Shown: positions 53,449 to 64,000 of the stretch, one piece after another | Layout: the number at the start of each line of letters is the position of its first letter | Position numbering within the stretch: position 1 is the stretch's first letter | Assembly (NCBI GenBank): GCA_947311845.1 | Contig: CAMZMU010000041.1 | Coordinates: forward strand, 133,551,975-133,615,974 | Origin: Poa pratensis | Taxonomy: Eukaryota > Streptophyta > Magnoliopsida > Poales > Poaceae | Length of the DNA: 64,000 nt | Reading direction: 5' to 3' | Program-made: the position numbers and the translations under genes | Notes under the pieces: model-generated | Database searches by the model: none | Seen by the model: the letters and a program-made list of their open reading frames with translations, nothing else | What the model was told of the DNA's origin: nothing

Positions 53449-54200
53449 CAATGCAGACACGTTTCTCCTTCTTGCCCGAGGTGGGAGAGAGTGACACCGC
53501 CGACCCGAAGAATGCGATCTTCTCGCCGAGTGCGCGCGTCAACCCAGGCTGAGGCATATACCTCAACCAGGAGGTCGTCTATTGTGACTCGTCGGGGTTA
53601 CGTCGCTCGGGACTCACGATTAGCGAATCGACCATCACGTCTTCGCGGTAGCAGCTTTTTGGTGATGGCGGCGCTAACATGCTCGGTGAAATGTTCGACA
53701 TCGGCGAGGTGCGTATTTTTGTGCATGTGTGCATTGAATGAGCCAGTGTGAATGTGTGATGCTGATATTTTTGTGCATGTGCGATGTCGTAACAAGAGGC
53801 CACCGACATCATTAATCACCTTATCCACGGTGGTTACTTTGGCAACGCCGGCCAGGGCGGAGAGACCAGCCAGGGCGAAGAGGAGGTGGAGGCTCACGAT
53901 GTTGAAACCGACAAGAAAACCAAGAAGACGAAGGTGGGTGGCTCGTGAGGCAAGACGTGGATCACCACCGAGGATGAGATTTTGTGTAACTTTTGGATGA
54001 CAATAAGTGAAGACGCCATTACCGGCACACAATAAACTCGTGATTCATATTGGGGTAGGATCCGCAAGGACTTCAAAAACAGGAAGGAATACCTGCCACA
54101 CGATAAAGTGTTCATTGATTGCAATGTGAGTGCACTCGAACACCTGTGGGGCCGATACAAGTGGTTTGCAACAAGTGGTATGTGGTTCATGATCAAATAA
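53449..54200 (+). pseudogene. SANT/NAM-associated-type protein, decayed (unit A)
   Basis: The plus strand reads, with stops and frame changes, RFSFLPEVGESD, then VNPG-stop-GIYLNQEV, an acidic stretch, KTKKTKVGGSRGKTW-like text, then TEDEILCNFWM and YWGRIRKDFKN. This is the order found in plant Myb/SANT-like proteins with a NAM-associated C-terminus, many of which derive from PIF/Harbinger accessory proteins. GT-starting intron-like joins occur at about 53718 and 53933. The downstream C-terminal part (to about 54560) is only faintly recognisable. Unlikely to be functional. Confidence 0.6.
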
Positions 54201-55180
54201 TGTTGAGAAATGAGACTGGTAAAACCCATGCCGGCAACGTAAGATGCTACAAACTCCTACTTACTTAGCATCTTCATGAAATTGCTATAATTTGTGACAT
54301 CATCTTGCTCCGTCCGAGATTCTATTGCCGAGTACATGAAAGAGGTCTCATGGTTTTCAAGTCGCAAAGTGAATATGCACGAATAGAGAGAAAAAAGGTG
54401 GGACGATGCAAAACGATAGGAGGTCAAGATAAAGGACGAGCAGCATGAGATCATTTCCACCAACACGAGCAACATTATACCCAATAAAAAGAAAAGGACT
54501 TAGTTTGTCGAGAAAAGAAAACACATCACGGAGGAGAGAAAAGCGAGGGACAATCATGGTGAAAAACCGGCTGAAGAATGATTTTTATGCCTTTTACATG
54601 ATGTGTTGTGATGTTTGTAGTATTTTGGTGGTCGGACTTTTATTTGGTGCTCACTGTGTTATGACTGAAATATACCCGAATTTGGTGCCGGCATACTCTA
54701 TTTTATTGCATATGTGAAAATGATAAAAAATAATTTGAAAAGGACGTTCCGAGGGGCAGCACCCATTGTGCCTGACATGTATCCAGAACCTACAAAACGG
54801 ACACAAACTGTGGGGTGTCGGACGGATTTCGATGAAGATGCTGAGTACGTGCATTCTCCCAGATGACACGAGTGTCAAACTGAATTAGTGACACTGAATT
54901 AGGGACCAGGCAAAGTTGCCGGCTTGTCGCGCAGACGCCATAGATCGAATGGACGAGGCTTATCGAGTCGAACGCACTCATGACTCATGAGTCATGAACA
55001 CATAGGTTCTGCTCTACACCATTTGGAAGCTACTACTCCCATCGATCGAGCAATCAACCAGCTACCACCGTCCGCAAAGGCTCCCGCACAAGAGAAAATA
55101 TAACCTTCTACATGGACAATCGGCTGGATTCTAGAACCGGTCAATTTTGCTCCCTTGTTTCGCCCTTCACTTACCAAGTA

Positions 55181-55461
55181 CTCCTCCGTTTTTTAATACT
55201 CCCTCCGTGCACAAAGGATGTCTCTACCTAATCAAAATTTGTATGTATGTACAGACTAAATCATGTCTAGATACATACAAATTTGGGCTAGATTGAGACA
55301 TCTTTTTGTGGACGGAGGGAGTATAAGATGTTTTAGCTTTTGTTCACATGCACATGTACACAAATGTATGTAGACACATTTTTGTGTGCATGCTCACTCA
55401 TTTTAGTATGCATATAGACAACATGTGTAACACCTAAAACATCTTATATTAAAAAACAGAG
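55181..55461. mobile_element. MITE with another MITE nested inside (unit A)
   Basis: The outer element runs from CTCCTCCGTTTTTTAA to TTAAAAAACAGAG and contains the inverted words ATAAGATGTTTTAG / CTAAAACATCTTAT. The inner element interrupts its left arm. The uninterrupted outer element is at 62157-62317. Confidence 0.82.
55199..55321. mobile_element. Stowaway MITE, 123 bp, nested
   Basis: Tips CTCCCTCCGTGCACAAAGGA and GTGGACGGAGGGAG, flanked by TA (55197-55198, 55322-55323). Unit B keeps the empty site TTTTTTAATATAAGATG at 62166. Confidence 0.92.
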
Positions 55462-55650
55462 TAAGTACTACTGGTAGTAGTTTTACTTTCATTTTCGTCT
55501 TTTATAAGGGAAGTTTGTATTCCTTCGTCAGACCGGCCATCGAACAAGCCTTCGCCCGAGCAGCACCCATACAGGTTTCAACTTTCGATCGAACACCAGA
55601 CCTACCGCTAGGCTGATAATTTTTTTTCGATAAAGGGAGCTAGTCTGATA

Positions 55651-55773
55651 CTCACTCCGTCCAAAAATAAGTGTCTCAAGTTTGCTCAAAATTGGAGGTA
55701 TCTAGACATGTTTCATGTATAGATACATCCACTTTTTGCCAAACTTGAGACACTTATTTTTGGACGGAGGGAG
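55651..55773. mobile_element. Stowaway MITE (unit A)
   Basis: Tips CTCACTCCGTCCAAAAATAA and TTATTTTTGGACGGAGGGAG with TA on both sides. The same insertion is in unit B at 62503, so it predates the duplication. Confidence 0.92.
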
Positions 55774-56318
55774 TAGTATAATGTACAGTACTATATACTG
55801 TACGTGGGAAATGCTAAAAGGACTTGGGACCTTCCATGAACAATCCTGCTTTTGAGCCCAGAAAAATTATATACGAAGGTTGCGACGTTTTCAACGGTCC
55901 AATTTTGGTAGGTATATGTAGGTAACTAGGTACTCATCGGTCGGGTAAGTTGCAACTTTTTTTTAGGGGAAAGACACTTACTTTGACGACTGGAATTAAG
56001 TAATTGTTTTAGAGGAAAGACACTAACACATCTACACACGCACACTTTCAGTCATAATTCATAAACCATGTGTCCCGTTGTACGTGAGATAGTATAGAAT
56101 ATATCTTAGATTTCTTTGAACGACCCACTGTTTCAGCTAGATCGCGCGCGTGTGGGTGTGTGTGCACGCGACGAGCCGTCAGTAACACAGGTTCTTTCGC
56201 ACTGAAAGGTAAGTTTACTGAACCTGAACACCTTAGATGACAGAGGAGCCTGTAACTGTAAGAATTGATAATCAGCTAAACCCGAGTGTGATTGTATTCC
56301 TCATCATCGGGTGGTATA

Positions 56319-56531
56319 CCCCTTCTTTTCAGCTTATTTTCCAGATTTTCCCAGAAGCTACCATCCATCAGTTTCTTCCAGAATCTCTTTTTTAAATTTG
56401 TTTAAACTTCTAAATAAGTATTAGGAAGACAAATTTAGAAGTTTAAACAAATTTAAAAAACGAGATTCTGGGAAAAGCTGATGGAGGATAGTTTCTGGGA
56501 AAATCTGGAAAATAAGCTGAAAAGAAGGGGG
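56319..56531. mobile_element. Palindromic MITE, only in unit B
   Basis: Arms of about 90 bp, starting CCCCTTCTTTTCAGCTTATT and ending AATAAGCTGAAAAGAAGGGG, are near-perfect inverted copies. Unit A reads GGGTGGTACATGCGC straight through at 48480. About 20 extra bases follow the right arm (to about 56551), and only GTA is shared by the two flanks, so the class is uncertain. Confidence 0.82.
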
Positions 56532-57516
56532 CCTATAGGGGTTACGGAGAGTACATGCGCTTCACAAAAAATAGTTAAGATCCTAAAGACTAGGGCTAGA
56601 GCTAGCACACATCGGGGTCAAACTGGGACAGTTTCACAGATCTAGCTCCATGGAGCTGAACTGTTCGGCACTGCTCCGCACTGGATTTCTGAGAAGCTGG
56701 AAGATGAACCGTTTCGGAACAACTGAAGACTAGGTGGAGCTGAACACGTCGTCTGACTGAGCCACGCAAAACCAAAACCTTTCTGGAGATGACTACAACA
56801 AAATATCTTCTGGATCTCCTCAACGTTCTTCACCGAGTCGCTGACCCTTTGCGCTAATGACTTTCCAGCGCCAGCGGAGCAGCGCTTGATCTGCCCCTAG
56901 GTGCGCCGAGGACGCCAATATTGCAAAGATTTAATTGGTCATATACCACCAACATTTATGGGTCAGGGATACACATACGAAATAACTTACCGCTCCAATA
57001 CAGAAATGGAAGTGGAAGCAATCATAGATGCATAAACATGCCAATATGGCGTCCACTTCGGATACACAAACTCCACCAAGCTAGGAAGCATTTTTCAAAG
57101 ACTCTTATCATCCAGGTTCAGGGAAAATATAACAATGCGATTCTCTTTTGGGCCGACACCCGAAATCGATTAACAGGGCCAGCAATTCGAATGCGACGTA
57201 CACTAGCGGATTTGAACTGTTCTCTTACTTCTCCTCGTATTAGGGGCTTGAATAACACTTCTAGTGAAAGATATTTTGGGAACAAATCCACAGCAAGGAA
57301 AACAATGGCCAATAATACTGTCATATACTCTGAGACAATGCAATTTTTCACATGTTTTGTATGAAAAATAGTGGCCAAAGCATATCAAAATTTAAAACGA
57401 CACGCGGAGTAATATATAGAAAATCTTTGCACGCCAAGTCAGCCTGCTAGTTCCTTGCTTAACGATGACCCGATCGAACACGCAACAGTCATCATAAACT
57501 GAATGAATGATCACAC

Positions 57517-58587
57517 TCCAAAATCAGTTTTGGGTAGTAGGAGCATCTGATCCCACTACCCAAAACTGAGACGGTTGAACATCTGTTTCTGTCGTGTTCG
57601 ACTGCAAAATTAATTGGAGCATACTCAGATGTGCTTTCAACTTTCAGGCACCTCCTACCACGATTCAAGATGTGTTTGGGGTGTGGATGCATAAATTTGA
57701 TAAGGAAAACATGAAAATGGTTTTACCTGGTGTAGCGGCGGTATTCTGGGCAATTTGGAATGCCAGGAATGCAGTGTGTTTTGAGAGGAAGAAAATACAT
57801 GATCCTTTTGCGATAATTCACTCAGTGACTCATCTAATTGGTTCTTGGGCTATTCTACAGACAAAACAGGCAAACAAAGAGGTGCTGACGTGGGGAGCAA
57901 GACTAATAGAGCGGGTGGCAAATGAGGCCTTCCATGCATCACAAGGATGACGTCCTAGTGTACCAAGAATTACTTGCTGAGTTGTCTTCGGTGTGGAGGC
58001 GGATGTTGGGGAGTTTACCTGGGTTTCAGCGGTGCTCTCCTGTAATAAGCTTAGTAGATGATGCTTAGTTTTATTAGGCTTTGCCTCGTTTCATTTCTGT
58101 TCTGGTTTTGTGATCGTTTTCATGTCTGTAATTTTACTGGTTTCTTTTACTTTCCTGTAATGAACAACCAGAACCCTGGTTTCTATTAATAGAAATCGGA
58201 GGGGAGAATCTCTTTTTCAAAAAAAAAAAGAACCCACTACCTAAAAACCATATTTCAAAATGTCACAAAAATTTAAACAAAAATTTCGGGTTTATATCTG
58301 GATATTTACGTCGCACATAAAGTTTCGCGGAAAATTTACATTTTTATGGGCTATGAAAAAAGACAAATCCTGGTGCTCCAAAATGACTTTGTACGATACA
58401 TTTTTTTGTCTTTTTTACAAAACCCACACAAAATATCTTTGTTTGTGGAATTTTTTTTGCGAACATAAAATGTATGTAGGTACCCCCAAAATTTTTGTTT
58501 GAATTTTTGTAACATTTTGAAATGTATTTATTTTTTTCATAACGAGTGTATTTAGACTTACGAGTTAAAACACCGTGTCCTGATCAG
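57517..58587. mobile_element. Mutator-type MITE, only in unit B, itself interrupted
   Basis: TGATCACAC at 57508-57516 and TGATCACTC at 58588-58596 form a 9-bp duplication with one mismatch. Unit A has a single copy (GATCACACCTGAATAAA). The body has long AT-rich inverted arms (TTTCAAAATGTCACAAAAA at 58253 with its inverse ending at 58525). A LINE fragment is nested inside. Confidence 0.75.
57566..58231 (+). mobile_element. 5'-truncated LINE fragment nested in the MITE
   Basis: A plus frame (57594-57950) contains VAAVFWAIWNARNAVCF, the C-terminal region of LINE ORF2. It is followed by a 3' untranslated part and an A run near 58219. TCCCACTACCCAAAA (57551-57565) and ACCCACTACCTAAAA (58232-58246) are the diverged target duplication. 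Confidence 0.8.
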
Positions 58588-58696
58588 TGATCACTCCTGA
58601 ATAAATTACTACTCTCCCCACTAAAATAGTGGATATAACACGCACATAGTACTTAGATCACAGCAATCATCCAGTTTAGAAGAGAAAATCGCATAT

Positions 58697-59566
58697 TCAC
58701 ATGACATCGACATAGGAAGAGTCGCACAACTCGTCGCCGACCATCATCTCGTCGTGAAGGTCGTCGACGAACCTGGACCCTCCGATGTCGAACCTCTCGA
58801 TCCCAGCGCCACGTGCGAGCACCTCCTCGTCCTTCTCGTCGAACCCGACACAGTTCCTGGCGCTGAATTCCACGAGGTGCTTGCAGCCGGCGAGAATGGC
58901 GAGCAGCTCCTGCTTGGGAAGGTAGGAGGAGTCGAGGCAGAGCGTCCGGAGCCCGGGCAGCGAGGCCGCCATGGCCGCCGCGTCGTCCGGCTTGATCGAA
59001 CCGGAGGTCTTGAGGCCGGAGAAGTCCGGGCAGTGCGCGCCGAGCTGCGCGGCCACGGCGGGGAAGGACGACGACGGCTTGGATTTGAGCTCGAGGTGCT
59101 GGAGGAGAGGCCACCGAGGGACGAGCTCCGGCAGGCGCGCCTCGTCGGCGGAGGAGAGGAGCGGCGGGAGCGCGAGCCGGCGCAGCCTCGGGCAGTCGGC
59201 GGCGACGCGGTCGAGCTCGGAGGCCGCGGGCGAGGAGAGGAGTGGAGGGAGAGTGAGGGTGGACACGGAGCCGGCGGCGCGCGCGAGGCAGAGCGTGAGG
59301 AATCCGGTGAAGGTGAAGCGGGCGACGCCGTAGCGGCGCGCGAAGGCGGCGGCGAGCGCGCCCCAGGGCATGAAGCGCGCGATGTGGTCGTGACGCAGGT
59401 CCAGCGTGCGCCACAGGGAGGGGTCGGCGGCGGCGCGGCGCCACCCGCGGCACACGAGCGGCGCGGCCGCGGCCAGGTCCTCGAGCCCCAGCCGGCGGAA
59501 GACGTGCACCAGGCAGTCCGTCTCCATCTCCCCCCACACCGGCGCCGCGGCCACTGTAATCTCCAT
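58697..59566 (-). CDS. F-box/LRR-type protein, tandem copy 2
   Basis: 289 codons, intronless, collinear with copy 1 throughout. The F-box reads WGEMETDCLVHVFRRL then APLVCRGWRRAAADPSLW. Leucine-rich segments such as LRTLCLDSSYLP and the acidic end with CDSSYVD are kept. It differs by scattered substitutions (for example S to C in METD-S/C-LV) and is one codon shorter near the N-terminus. The open frame and conserved motifs suggest both copies are functional SCF substrate adaptors. The upstream 2.5 kb is nearly identical to copy 1, so expression may be shared; the downstream sides differ, because unit B has the Mutator-type MITE about 100 bp beyond the stop. Confidence 0.87.
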   Translation of the reverse strand: MEITVAAAPVWGEMETDCLVHVFRRLGLEDLAAAAPLVCRGWRRAAADPSLWRTLDLRHDHIARFMPWGALAAAFARRYGVARFTFTGFLTLCLARAAGSVSTLTLPPLLSSPAASELDRVAADCPRLRRLALPPLLSSADEARLPELVPRWPLLQHLELKSKPSSSFPAVAAQLGAHCPDFSGLKTSGSIKPDDAAAMAASLPGLRTLCLDSSYLPKQELLAILAGCKHLVEFSARNCVGFDEKDEEVLARGAGIERFDIGGSRFVDDLHDEMMVGDELCDSSYVDVM

Positions 59567-59671
59567 GGCTGGCCGGACAAGCTCTTGGACTTTGCTTGTG
59601 GAGGTGTTTAATTAGGGAATAATTAGCCGTGATAGTAAGATTTGAGAGGGATGGAAACACGAGGGCAGTCT

Positions 59672-59679
59672 TTTATAAA
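59672..59679 (-). promoter_or_regulatory. TATA box of F-box gene 2
   Basis: TTTATAAA in the same context as in copy 1, about 105 bp before the start codon. Confidence 0.6.
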
Positions 59680-60298
59680 GAGAGTGAGAGCTTCCGACAA
59701 GGAGTTTGGTTTGAGAGGTTAGTAGCGCACGTGCTACGCGACAAACCTTTTCCGTTTTCATTTTACTCCATGGTCGTTGAACGCGTCGTCGGCTGAGGCC
59801 CTATAAAAATCTAGAGTTTCAATTGGCGAGTTGGTGTGACGAACGCTACAGCTACCGATCTGCCCAGCTCGGCTACCTCGTATGCTGTCTGGTCATTCTA
59901 GAAGCTTTAATTCTCACGTGTCCACGTCGCCGGGATCAGCTCGCAAATCAACGCCGGCGGTGAGAATTTTGCGATCAGACTAGTCACAGTGGGAGTAACA
60001 TGACTAGTAACATCAATGTCACGTAGGTAAAAAATCTGACGTGCCGGGTAATTAATGAGAAGAGAGGAGCAGCCAGACGCCGATCTGCTGGGATGTCTGT
60101 TTGGAAGGACCATGTGAGCTGAGAGCATCTCTACTGGCACCCTAAAACCCCAGCCGGCGAGTATGCGCGAAGGAAAAGGTGCAGCAGATAGCCCTTCTAG
60201 TCGATCCCTCCGTCGACGGCAAGCTGCTCGACTGGAGCTCCAACAGCCATCCCTTCTAGGACCTCCTCGCCGTCTTCTCCATCCTAATTCAACCACCG

Positions 60299-61051
60299 CA
60301 ATGCAGACACGTTTCTCCTTCTTGCCCGAGGTGGGAGAGAGTGACACCGCCGACCCGAAGAATGCGATCTTCTCGCCGAGTGCGCGCGTCAACCCAGGCT
60401 GAGGCATATACCTCAACCAGGAGGTCGTCTATTGTGACTCGTCGGGGTTACGTCGCTCGGGACTCACGATTGGCGAATCGACCATCACGTCTTCGCGGTA
60501 GCAGCTTTTTGGTGATGGCGGCGCTAACATGCTCGGTGAAATGTTCGACATCGGCGAGGTGCGTATTTTTGTGCATGTGTGCATTGAATGAGCCGGTGTG
60601 AATGTGTGATGCTGATATTTTTGTGCATGTGCGATGTCGTAACAAGAGGCCACCAACATCATTAATCATCTTATCCACGGTGGTTACTTTGGCAACGCCG
60701 GCCAGGGCGGAGAGACCAGCCAGGGCGAAGAGGAGGTGGAGGCTCACGATGTTGAAACCGACAAGAAAACCAAGAAGACGAAGGTGGGTGGCTCGAGAGG
60801 CAAGACGTGGATCACCACCGAGGATGAGATTTTGTGTAACTTTTGGATGACAATAAGTGAAGACGCCATTACCGGCACACAATAAACTCGTGATTCATAT
60901 TGGGGTAGGATCCGCAAGGACTTCAAAAAACAGGAAGGAATACCTGCCACACGATAAAGTGTTCATTGATTGCAATGTGAGTGCACTCGAACACCTGTGG
61001 GGCCGATACAAGTGGTTTGCAACAAGTGGTATGTGGTTCATGATCAAATAA
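60299..61051 (+). pseudogene. SANT/NAM-associated-type protein, decayed (unit B)
   Basis: Same broken frame as in unit A, with the same stops after VNPG and the same TEDEILCNFWM text, so decay predates the duplication. One difference is an extra A near 60930 that changes the local frame. Confidence 0.58.
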
Positions 61052-62156
61052 TGTTGAGCAATGAGACTGGTAAAACCCATGCCGGCAACGTAAGATGCTA
61101 CAAACTCCTACTTACTTAGCATCTTCATGAAATTGCTATAATTTGTGACATCATCTTGCTCCGTCCGAGATTCTATTGCCGAGTACATGAAAGAGGTCTC
61201 ATGGTTTTCAAGTCGCAAAGTGAATATGCACGAATAGAGAGAAAAAAGGTGGGACGATGCAAAACGATAGGAGGTCAAGATAAAGGACGAGCAGCATGAG
61301 ATCATTTCCACCAACACGAGCAACATTATACCCAATAAAAAGAAAAGGACTTAGTTTGTCGATAAAAGAAAACACATCACGGAGGAGGGAAAAGCGAGGG
61401 ACAATCATGGTGAAAAACCGGCTGAAGAATGATTTTTATGCCTTTTACATGATGTGTTGTGATGTTTGTAGTATTTTGGTGGTCAGACTTTTATTTGGTG
61501 CTCACTGTGTTATGACTGAAATATACCCGAATTTGTTGCCGGCATACACTATTTTATTGCATATGTGAAAATGATAAAAAATAATTAGAAAAGGACGTTC
61601 CGAGGGGCAGCACCCATTGTGCCTGACATGTATCCAGAACCTACAAAACGGACACAAACTGTGGGGTGTCGGACGGATTTCGATGAAGATGCTGAGTACA
61701 TGCATTCTCCCAGATGACACGAGTGTCAAACTGAATTAGTGACACTGAATCACGCACACAAGAATCAATCTGCATTGTACTATCGAGGCGAGGGGAGGCC
61801 TGAAGCTGAAGGGAACTCACATCAAACGGTGTGGGTCCATGACACACTGTGAAGGTCCCTCGTACAGCTCCAAATCGGGACCAGGGCAAAGTTGCCGGCT
61901 TGTCGCGCAGACGCCATAGATCGAATGGACGAGGCTTATAGAGTCGAACGCACTCATGTCTCATGAGTCATGAACACATAGGTTCTGCTCTACACCATTT
62001 GGAAGCTACTACTCCCATCGATCGAGCAATCAACCAGCTACCACCGTCCGCAAAGGCTCCTGCACAAGAGAAAATATAACCTTCTACAAGGACAATCGGC
62101 TGGATTCTAGAACCGGTCAATTTTGCTCCCTTGTTTCGCCCTTCACTTACCAAGTA

Positions 62157-62317
62157 CTCTCTCCATTTTTTAATATAAGATGTTTTAGTTTTTGTTCACA
62201 TGCACATGCATACAAATGTATGTAGACACATTTTTGTGTGCATATTTATTCATTTTAGTGTGCATATAGACAATATGTGTACTACCTAAAATATCTTATA
62301 TTAAAAAACGGAGGAAG
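62157..62317. mobile_element. MITE (unit B), uninterrupted
   Basis: Runs from CTCTCCATTTTTTAATATAA to TTAAAAAACGGAGGAAG with TA on both sides. It is the empty-site partner of 55181-55461. Confidence 0.82.
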
Positions 62318-62502
62318 TACTACTGGTAGTAGTTTTACTTTCATTTTCGTCTTTTATAAGGGAAGTTTGTATTTCTTCGTCAGACCGGCCATCGAACAAG
62401 CCTTCGCCCGAGCAGCACCCATACAGGTTTCAACTTTCGATCGAACACCAGACCTACCGCTAGGCTGATAATTTTTTTTCGATAAAGGGAGCTAGTCTGA
62501 TA

Positions 62503-62625
62503 CTCACTCCGTCCAAAAATAAGTGTCTCAAGTTTGCTCAAAATTGGAGGTATCTAGACATGTTTCATGTATAGATACATCAACTTTTTGCCAAACTTGA
62601 GACACTTAGTTTTGGACGGAGGGAG
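62503..62625. mobile_element. Stowaway MITE (unit B)
   Basis: Orthologous to 55651-55773, with the same tips and TA flanks. Confidence 0.92.
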
Positions 62626-62854
62626 TAGTATAATGTACAGTACTATATACTGTACGTGGGAAATGCTAAAAGGACTTGGGACCTTCCATGAACAATCCTG
62701 CTTTTGAGCCCAGAAAAATTATATACGAAGGTTGCGACGTTTTCAACGGTCCAATTTTGGTAGGTATATGTAGGTAACTAGGTACTCATCGGTCGGGTAA
62801 GTTGCAACTTTTTTTTAGGGGAAAGACACTTACTTTGACGACTGGAATTAAGTA

Positions 62855-62976
62855 CTCCCTCCGATCCATATTAGTGTGCATAGTTTTGTCTAAATTCATA
62901 TGTATCTAGTTAAGTATTTAGACTAGATACATGTGTATTTAGACAAAGTTGTGCCCACTAATATGGATCGGAGGAG
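62855..62976. mobile_element. Stowaway MITE, only in unit B's flank
   Basis: Tips CTCCCTCCGATCCATATTAG and CTAATATGGATCGGAGGAG with TA at 62853-62854 and 62977-62978. Empty sites (GGAATTAAGTAATTGTTTTAG) exist at 8365 and 55992. Confidence 0.93.
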
Positions 62977-63292
62977 TAATTGTTTTAGAGGAAAGACACT
63001 AACACATCTACACACGCACACTTTCAGTCATAATTCATAAACCATGTGTCCCGTTGTACGTGAGATAGTATAGAATATATCTTAGATTTCTTTGAACGAC
63101 CCACTCGCTTTAGATCTACCATACGTTTCAGCTAGATCGCGAGAGTGTGGGTGTGTGTGCACGCTTGTGTCCATGTGGGGTGTGCGCATGCCCATATGCA
63201 CGCCTTTTTTTTTTTTTTGAGATAATATGCACGCCTTCTTTTTTTTTTTTTTAGATAATATGCACGCCTTCTTGTATACTCTTGAGGGGTGG

Positions 63293-64000
63293 CTGCGGCC
63301 ACGACTCAAAGCTCACTCGTGGCCCATCTGGGTCCCTGCGGGTCTGAGGCGGTGGTTGTGGCGACAGGCGGCGCCGGGACGCCTGGTGGCGCCGGTTGCT
63401 TGCCACCGTGGCAGTGCCGGCGGCCGGTCAGGCGGCGGCGGGATGGTTCCTCACCGTCCAGTCCCATCGACTCGGATTGAATAAAGGTGGTGGTCCTGAA
63501 TCCTTCTCACACAAAGACAAAGATTTACTTGATGTTGGTCTTCATTGATCTGGTCGGAGTGTCGAGTTCCGGAAAGTTCCGCCGGCGATCTTCATTGGGC
63601 AAATTAAGCCTGAAGATTGATGGATCGGGTGGGATTCGGTCGCGTGCAGCCATGTTTTTTCTGACCATTTGGTTTCGGAGGAAGCGTTGCGAAACTCTGC
63701 AGTCTGTTGCCATCATGGACTTTGTCTTTTGTTCCATGATGAAATCAGAGTGCGGAGAATGACATGAAAGCCGAGATTTGAGGACTAGCAATGGTGGTTC
63801 GAGTCCTGGTGGGATGACAGATTGGCTAAGTGATTTGTAACTTGAAGCAGCGGCAACGGTAAGAGGGGGCGACAGCACATGAGAAGTTCAGAGTCTAAAC
63901 TTTCAGGGTGAAAACCCAAGGTAAGGCCTTAATTGGTGTTGCCTGGCAATTGTCTTGTTGAAGACATTGTTTTTGTGAGTGTGGACTTTTTTCAGGGTAA
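63293..64000 (+). mobile_element. Non-LTR retroposon, paralogue of 8665-9486, cut by window end
   Basis: Begins right after CTTGAGGGGTGG, as at 8665, and follows that copy with scattered differences. It lacks a stretch of about 30 bp after the first ten bases. The 3' tail is outside the window. Confidence 0.82.

Larger units (their letters stand above)
48338..56168. repeat. Tandem duplication unit A (about 7.8 kb)
   Basis: Starts at ACGAGCCGTCAGTAACACAG, which recurs at 56170, and ends at GTGTGTGCACGCG. Contains F-box gene 1, its upstream region and several MITEs. The right junction at 56168 joins directly to unit B. Confidence 0.88.
56169..63160. repeat. Tandem duplication unit B
   Basis: Repeats unit A from ACGAGCCGTCAG up to GTGTGTGTGCACGC at about 63160, then continues into sequence also present at 8564 onward. 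Contains F-box gene 2. Confidence 0.88.

Noticed and set aside
53057..53566. 169-codon minus frame conserved in both units (also 59907-60416)
   Set aside because: Conservation reflects the recent duplication. It runs antisense to the decayed SANT-type gene and has no motif.

Overview
The window looks like repeat-dense DNA from a large grass genome, most likely Triticeae (wheat, Aegilops, rye or barley type). The signs are Stowaway MITEs with CTCCCTCCGT tips and TA duplications, an En/Spm-type CACTA transposon, LTR retrotransposons with a tRNA-Asp primer site, L1-type LINEs ending in TTTATCTAAAAAA, and hAT and Mutator elements nested in one another. Species and chromosome cannot be fixed from sequence alone. 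Only two plausible host genes are visible: a tandem pair of F-box/LRR genes at the right end, both on the minus strand.

Left part (1-14.1 kb). A minus-strand LTR retrotransposon (left end cut by the window, right end 6156) lies against a decayed hAT transposon (6157-8152). Next comes a stretch (8153-9503) that is a diverged copy of the last 1.4 kb of the window, carrying a retroposon with a 17-bp target duplication. A Stowaway-type element split by a 1.15-kb insertion (9527-10905), a LINE tail, a second poly(A) retroposon (12052-13093) and a 174-bp hAT MITE (13809-13982) follow.

Middle part (14.1-27.6 kb). A broken Mutator-like (MULE) transposase gene on the minus strand is split by an 11.1-kb CACTA transposon (14906-26027, 3-bp duplication CTT). 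The CACTA element has an intact 1,128-codon TnpD-type transposase and a decayed second gene of at least six exons. It also has three arrays of palindromic 12-mers: one at each end and one, with exact 44-bp spacing, between the two genes. A cluster of five dyad repeats lies upstream of the MULE (27347-27537).

LINE block (27.8-45.2 kb). A degenerate L1-type LINE with ORF1 and ORF2 is interrupted by a very young gag-protease-only LTR retrotransposon (30164-38060, duplication AGTGC) and by a solo LTR (41915-43542, duplication AAAAT). A related uninterrupted copy of the LINE target site lies at about 46930-47165.

Right part (48.3-64 kb). A tandem duplication of about 7.8 kb (unit A 48338-56168, unit B from 56169) produced two F-box genes at 51843-52715 and 58697-59566. 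Comparing the units dates many small insertions, because one unit often keeps the empty site. Each unit also carries a decayed SANT/NAM-associated pseudogene upstream of the F-box gene.
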